DNA from: Ahrensia kielensis DSM 5890
GTDB taxonomy: Bacteria; Pseudomonadota; Alphaproteobacteria; Rhizobiales; Rhizobiaceae
DNA: 64,000 nt
Reading direction: 5' to 3'
NCBI RefSeq assembly: GCF_000374465.1
Contig: NZ_KB894534.1
Location: 1-64,000 of the forward strand
This document shows positions 61,161 through 64,000 of the stretch, piece after piece; position 1 is the stretch's first letter; every line of letters begins with the position of its first letter. The position numbers and the translations under genes were made by a program. The notes below the pieces were generated by a model. The model saw nothing but the letters and a program-made list of their open reading frames with translations, was not told the origin of the DNA and searched no databases.

Positions 61161-62330
61161 ATGTCAGAACAAGTTACTCCGCTTGGCGGAACCCGTGTGC
61201 TCGACTTCACACAAGTTATGATGGGGCCATGTGCAACACAAACCCTTGGTGATTTTGGTGCTGATGTTATCAAAATCGAGCGCCCTATAGCTGGCGATTT
61301 ATCCCGTAATTTCTTCGGCGTACCAACCGAGGAAGCTATGAATAATGCGGTCTTTGCATCACTAAACCGTAATAAACGGTCGGTCGTGATCGACACTAAG
61401 TCAGAAGAAGGTCGTAATGCTGTTTTTGAACTGGTGAAAACAGCAGATGTGGTAGTAGATAATTTCCGCGCTGGTGTCATGGAACGTTTGGGCTTTGGCT
61501 ATGAAGCGCTTGCGAAGATTAATCCGCGTATCATCTGTGCATCGGGAACCGGTTATGGCCCGAAAGGACCTTATGCCCACAAGGGCGGACAGGACGTTTT
61601 GGCGCAGGCAATGAGTGGTGTGATGGATAAAACCCAAGATCCATCTATTCCCAAATCTATCTACCCAACAACACTTTGTGATTATTCTGCTGGCATGCAT
61701 TTGGTTCAAGGTATTCTTGCTGCACTATTGATGCGAGAGAAAACAGGCCGCGGACAGCAAATCAATGTTTCGCTCTATGACAGCATGATCGCCATGCAGA
61801 TGCAGGAAGCTGCGCAGTGGTCAAAGCACAATGAAGTGCTGAATTGGGCTGCAATGCCGCTAACGGGTGTGTTTGAAACAACAGACGGCGCAGTTGTTGT
61901 CGTCGGGGCATTCAAAGCCAATCCTCTTCACGATATCTGCAACGCCTTGGAAATAGATGACTTGTCACCGCAATATCCTGACCTTCCAATGCAGCGTCAA
62001 CATAAGCCGTTTATTCAAGAAGTCTTTGCTAAAGCATTTGCAACCAACACCAATGCTTACTGGTTAACGCGACTTGAAGCTGAAGATCTGTTGTGCGCTC
62101 CCGTTAGATCTCTTGGGGAAGCGCTGGACGATCCACAAACTGCAATCAATGATATGCTTCATCGGATTGATCATCCTGTGTTGGGAGACATCACGCTTGT
62201 GGGATCGCCCGTACATTTGAGCGAGGTGCCAATGAAAGTGCACCGGATGCCACCCAAGCTCGGTGAGCACACCGATGAAGTGCTCGGCGAAATTGCAGAG
62301 GCAAAAAATGCTGCGAGGCGAGTAGGGTGA
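61161..62330 (+). CDS. class III (CaiB/BaiF) CoA-transferase
   Basis: 389 residues. CaiB/BaiF family: GTRVLDFTQVMMGPCATQTLGDFGADVIKIE, SLNRNKRSVVIDTKSEEG, the catalytic Asp174 in YPTTLCDYSAGMHL, and LYDSMIAMQMQEAA. It transfers CoA from one carboxylic acid thioester to another, so the operon activates a carboxylate to a CoA ester. It overlaps the crotonase gene by 4 bp (GTGA). Confidence 0.92.
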   Translation: MSEQVTPLGGTRVLDFTQVMMGPCATQTLGDFGADVIKIERPIAGDLSRNFFGVPTEEAMNNAVFASLNRNKRSVVIDTKSEEGRNAVFELVKTADVVVDNFRAGVMERLGFGYEALAKINPRIICASGTGYGPKGPYAHKGGQDVLAQAMSGVMDKTQDPSIPKSIYPTTLCDYSAGMHLVQGILAALLMREKTGRGQQINVSLYDSMIAMQMQEAAQWSKHNEVLNWAAMPLTGVFETTDGAVVVVGAFKANPLHDICNALEIDDLSPQYPDLPMQRQHKPFIQEVFAKAFATNTNAYWLTRLEAEDLLCAPVRSLGEALDDPQTAINDMLHRIDHPVLGDITLVGSPVHLSEVPMKVHRMPPKLGEHTDEVLGEIAEAKNAARRVG

Positions 62331-63100
62331 GCATTCTCTTTAACATTGAAGGCCAAGTTGCTCGCATTACCATCGATCGGCCAGATCGTATGAATGCTGT
62401 TGATCGCGAGGCGCACAAACGGCTCGTTGAGATATGGGATGAGATCGACACTAACCCTAATATTCGCTGTGCAGTTCTAACTGGATCAGGGGAACGTGCT
62501 TTTTGCGCCGGTGCTGATTTGAAGGACGATAGTGGTTTGTCTGGCGTTGAATATTGGGAGCAATTAGGGGCAGATTTCGGAGGTATTTCTTTGAGAAAAA
62601 GCCTGTCAAAACCTGTGATTGCTCGCGTTAACGGGCTGGCTTTAGGTGGTGGATTTGAAATGGTGTTGGGTTGCGACATCATTGTTGCCGCTGACAACGC
62701 TCGTTTTGGTTTGCCTGAAGCCAAAGTTGGTCGGCTGCCGCTTGATGGCGGAATGGTGACTTTGCCACGCCTTATGCCGCGTAATATCGCTGTTGGCATG
62801 ATGATGACGGGACGAATGGTTCCTGCGCTACAAATGGCTCAGTATGGATTGCTAAATGCAGTGGTGAAATTTGATGATCTTGACGCTGAGGTCGACCGTT
62901 GGGTGAGCGATATTTTAGCTGCTGCACCACTCAGTGTGCAGGCGATTAAAGCAACGGTACGTCGCACAGCACATCTAGATACGCAGGCTGCTTATAACAC
63001 GCGTCTCCCTGAACTGATTGCAGCGTTGGAATCTGTTGATGCCGAAGAAGGCGTTCTTGCATTTCGTGAAAAGCGGGCGCCGGTTTGGAAAGGTCAGTAA
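62327..63100 (+). CDS. enoyl-CoA hydratase/isomerase (crotonase) family protein
   Basis: 257 residues from GTG 62327, translationally coupled to the CoA-transferase gene. Oxyanion-hole segments FCAGADLKD and LALGGGFEMVLGCDI. Both Glu positions used by true hydratases are occupied (GGGFE and FGLPEAKVG), so hydratase or dehydratase activity is plausible. The pair CoA-transferase plus crotonase resembles carnitine-type (CaiB/CaiD) chemistry, in which an acid is CoA-activated, hydrated or dehydrated, then released. Confidence 0.9.
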   Translation: MSILFNIEGQVARITIDRPDRMNAVDREAHKRLVEIWDEIDTNPNIRCAVLTGSGERAFCAGADLKDDSGLSGVEYWEQLGADFGGISLRKSLSKPVIARVNGLALGGGFEMVLGCDIIVAADNARFGLPEAKVGRLPLDGGMVTLPRLMPRNIAVGMMMTGRMVPALQMAQYGLLNAVVKFDDLDAEVDRWVSDILAAAPLSVQAIKATVRRTAHLDTQAAYNTRLPELIAALESVDAEEGVLAFREKRAPVWKGQ

Positions 63101-63103
63101 TCT

Positions 63104-63430
63104 ATGGCCTTGGTGATCATCAGCCCCTGTCTCGACATTAAGGACGGTATTTGCACCACGTCATGTCCTGTCGATTGCATCTATGAGGGGGAACGAATGT
63201 TTTACATTCACCCTACAGAATGCATCGAATGCGGCATGTGCGAAACGATCTGTCCTGTTGATGCTATTCGTTATGATGATGAAGTGCCACAGGGTGAAGA
63301 GGAATTTGCAGCGCTAAACGACACGGTTTTCCGTGGAGTTGACGGTTCACTCAATGAACCTGGCGGATGGAAAAAGGGTCAGAAGCCCTTAAGCGATCCG
63401 CAAAAATTAAAATCACTGACCGAGAAATAA
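63104..63430 (+). CDS. 7Fe-type ferredoxin
   Basis: 108 residues. Cysteines 9, 17, 21, 25 and 40, 43, 46, 50 match the [3Fe-4S][4Fe-4S] ferredoxin pattern (FdxA/Azotobacter FdI type): Cys9, Cys17 and Cys50 for the 3Fe cluster, Cys21, 40, 43 and 46 for the 4Fe cluster. The non-ligand Cys at position 12 of FdxA is absent. The C-terminal extension of 50 residues (NEPGGWKKGQKPLSDP) is as in FdxA. It lies 3 bp after the crotonase gene, so it is a dedicated electron carrier of this operon, probably for the FAD oxidoreductase. Confidence 0.88.
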   Translation: MALVIISPCLDIKDGICTTSCPVDCIYEGERMFYIHPTECIECGMCETICPVDAIRYDDEVPQGEEEFAALNDTVFRGVDGSLNEPGGWKKGQKPLSDPQKLKSLTEK

Positions 63431-63450
63431 TAAAATTGAGGAGGAAACTT

Positions 63451-64000
63451 ATGCAGGGTGTAATCGCTGCTGTTCCAACAGCTATTGACGCAAGCGGCGT
63501 GCCGCAACGCGTGCCATTTATTGAGCATTGCCAGTGGGCCCTCGATAATGGTTGTGACGGTCTCAACATTCTTGGATCGACGGGGGAGGCCAACTCCATT
63601 TCCAATGATAATCGGAAAACCATAATGGAATGGGCAGCTGCTGATCTTGACGTATCACGGCTGATGGTTGGCACCGGCACGCCGTCGCTTGAAGATACAA
63701 TTACGTTGACTAAACATGCAGATGACTTGGGTTACGGTATAGCACTGGTGTTGCCGCCATATTACTACAAGCCTGTTAGCGACGAAGGTCTGTTTGCTTG
63801 GTACGCTGCTCTAGAACAAGCTTTGTCCGGTCGGAAAATAGAAATTTATTTCTATAATTTTCCTCAGATGACGGGAATTGAAATTCCCGTGTCGGTTATT
63901 GCAGCACTTGCTGAGAGTAGCCCCAAACGGTTTACTGGAATCAAGGATTCTTCTGGTAATCTTGAATATTGCCGCGCGGTACTTACCGTCGCACCAGCTC
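63451..64000 (+). CDS. dihydrodipicolinate synthase (DapA) family lyase, cut by the window end
   Basis: 183 residues are visible from ATG 63451 (GAGGAGG RBS), and the frame is open to the last base. Class I aldolase fold: NILGSTGEANS (the GTTGE motif), LVLPPYYYKPVSDEGL, Tyr135 in YFYNFPQMTG and the Schiff-base Lys165 in GIKDSSG. Family members cleave or condense 2-keto acids (lysine biosynthesis, keto-deoxy sugar acids, hydroxy-oxoglutarate, neuraminate). In this catabolic operon a retro-aldol or dehydration step on a 2-oxo acid is more likely than lysine biosynthesis. Confidence 0.88.
   Translation, partial: MQGVIAAVPTAIDASGVPQRVPFIEHCQWALDNGCDGLNILGSTGEANSISNDNRKTIMEWAAADLDVSRLMVGTGTPSLEDTITLTKHADDLGYGIALVLPPYYYKPVSDEGLFAWYAALEQALSGRKIEIYFYNFPQMTGIEIPVSVIAALAESSPKRFTGIKDSSGNLEYCRAVLTVAPA

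Noticed and set aside
63451-64000. dapA of lysine biosynthesis
   Set aside because: The family fold and catalytic residues fit, but the gene is the latest in a catabolic operon, so a different 2-oxo-acid lyase activity is more likely.
1-64000. CRISPR arrays, rRNA genes, riboswitches and phage structural genes
   Set aside because: No regularly spaced repeats, rRNA-like sequence, recognisable riboswitch core or phage morphogenesis protein was seen.

Overview
The window looks like the chromosome or a large replicon of an alphaproteobacterium, most likely of the Hyphomicrobiales (Rhizobiales) type with a marine or sulfonate-using lifestyle. This is inferred from an HWE-family sensor kinase, promoter matches to the EcfG general-stress consensus (GGAAC-N16-CGTT), three TRAP transporters, an Xsc/Pta sulfonate pathway and FCD-type GntR regulators. 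Genus cannot be fixed from the sequence alone. There are no rRNA genes, no CRISPR array and no replication origin. The only tRNA sequence is a 3' half-copy of a tRNA-Thr(GGT) at the left edge.

Layout. (1) 1-3.7 kb: a former integration site, with the tRNA-Thr fragment, a decayed tyrosine integrase, two receiver-only response regulators around a PAS histidine kinase, and an IS6-family remnant. (2) 3.9-9.1 kb: visibly AT-richer stress and envelope genes (DUF3008, ExoD, a small charged protein, MgtC/SapB, an HWE kinase, an exonuclease/endonuclease/phosphatase protein). (3) 9.3-16.8 kb: a tight beta-oxidation operon, fadE-fadI-fadJ plus an acetyl-CoA hydrolase/transferase. (4) 16.9-23 kb: a flavodoxin-fold protein, then leftward genes for a membrane protein, PRC-barrel, BON, DUF421 and DUF892 proteins and an NhaC antiporter. 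(5) 23.3-28.2 kb: a GntR/TRAP cassette with a fused QM permease, bracketed by remnants of one IS6-type element. (6) 28.2-42.7 kb: a sugar-acid or polyol catabolic region with GntR, GMC oxidoreductase, AldA-like dehydrogenase, ribose-type ABC importer, mandelate-racemase-type enolase, Zn alcohol dehydrogenase, KduD-like SDR and a second TRAP transporter. (7) 42.8-52.7 kb: a complete isethionate pathway with TRAP uptake (iseKLM), IclR regulator (iseR), isethionate dehydrogenase (iseJ), sulfoacetaldehyde acetyltransferase (xsc), a sulfite/sulfate exporter-like protein and pta. (8) 53-55.6 kb: a LysR regulator divergent from a DsbA-fold protein and a metallo-beta-lactamase-fold protein that lacks its metal ligands. 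(9) 56-64 kb: a LysR regulator divergent from an operon encoding an NMT1-type ABC importer, FAD oxidoreductase, class III CoA-transferase, crotonase, 7Fe-type ferredoxin and a DapA-family lyase. The operon runs off the right edge.

How it fits together. Most of the window feeds acyl, sugar-acid and sulfonate carbon to acetyl-CoA. Each catabolic block carries its own importer and local regulator. The block whose substrate I cannot name, and which I consider the best candidate for an undescribed pathway, is the 57-64 kb operon. The second candidate is the 28-42.7 kb sugar-acid block, which has a dehydratase-type enolase but no aldolase or kinase. Strong intercistronic hairpins follow four of the five substrate-binding-protein genes, which suggests a shared way of over-expressing the binding protein relative to the membrane parts.
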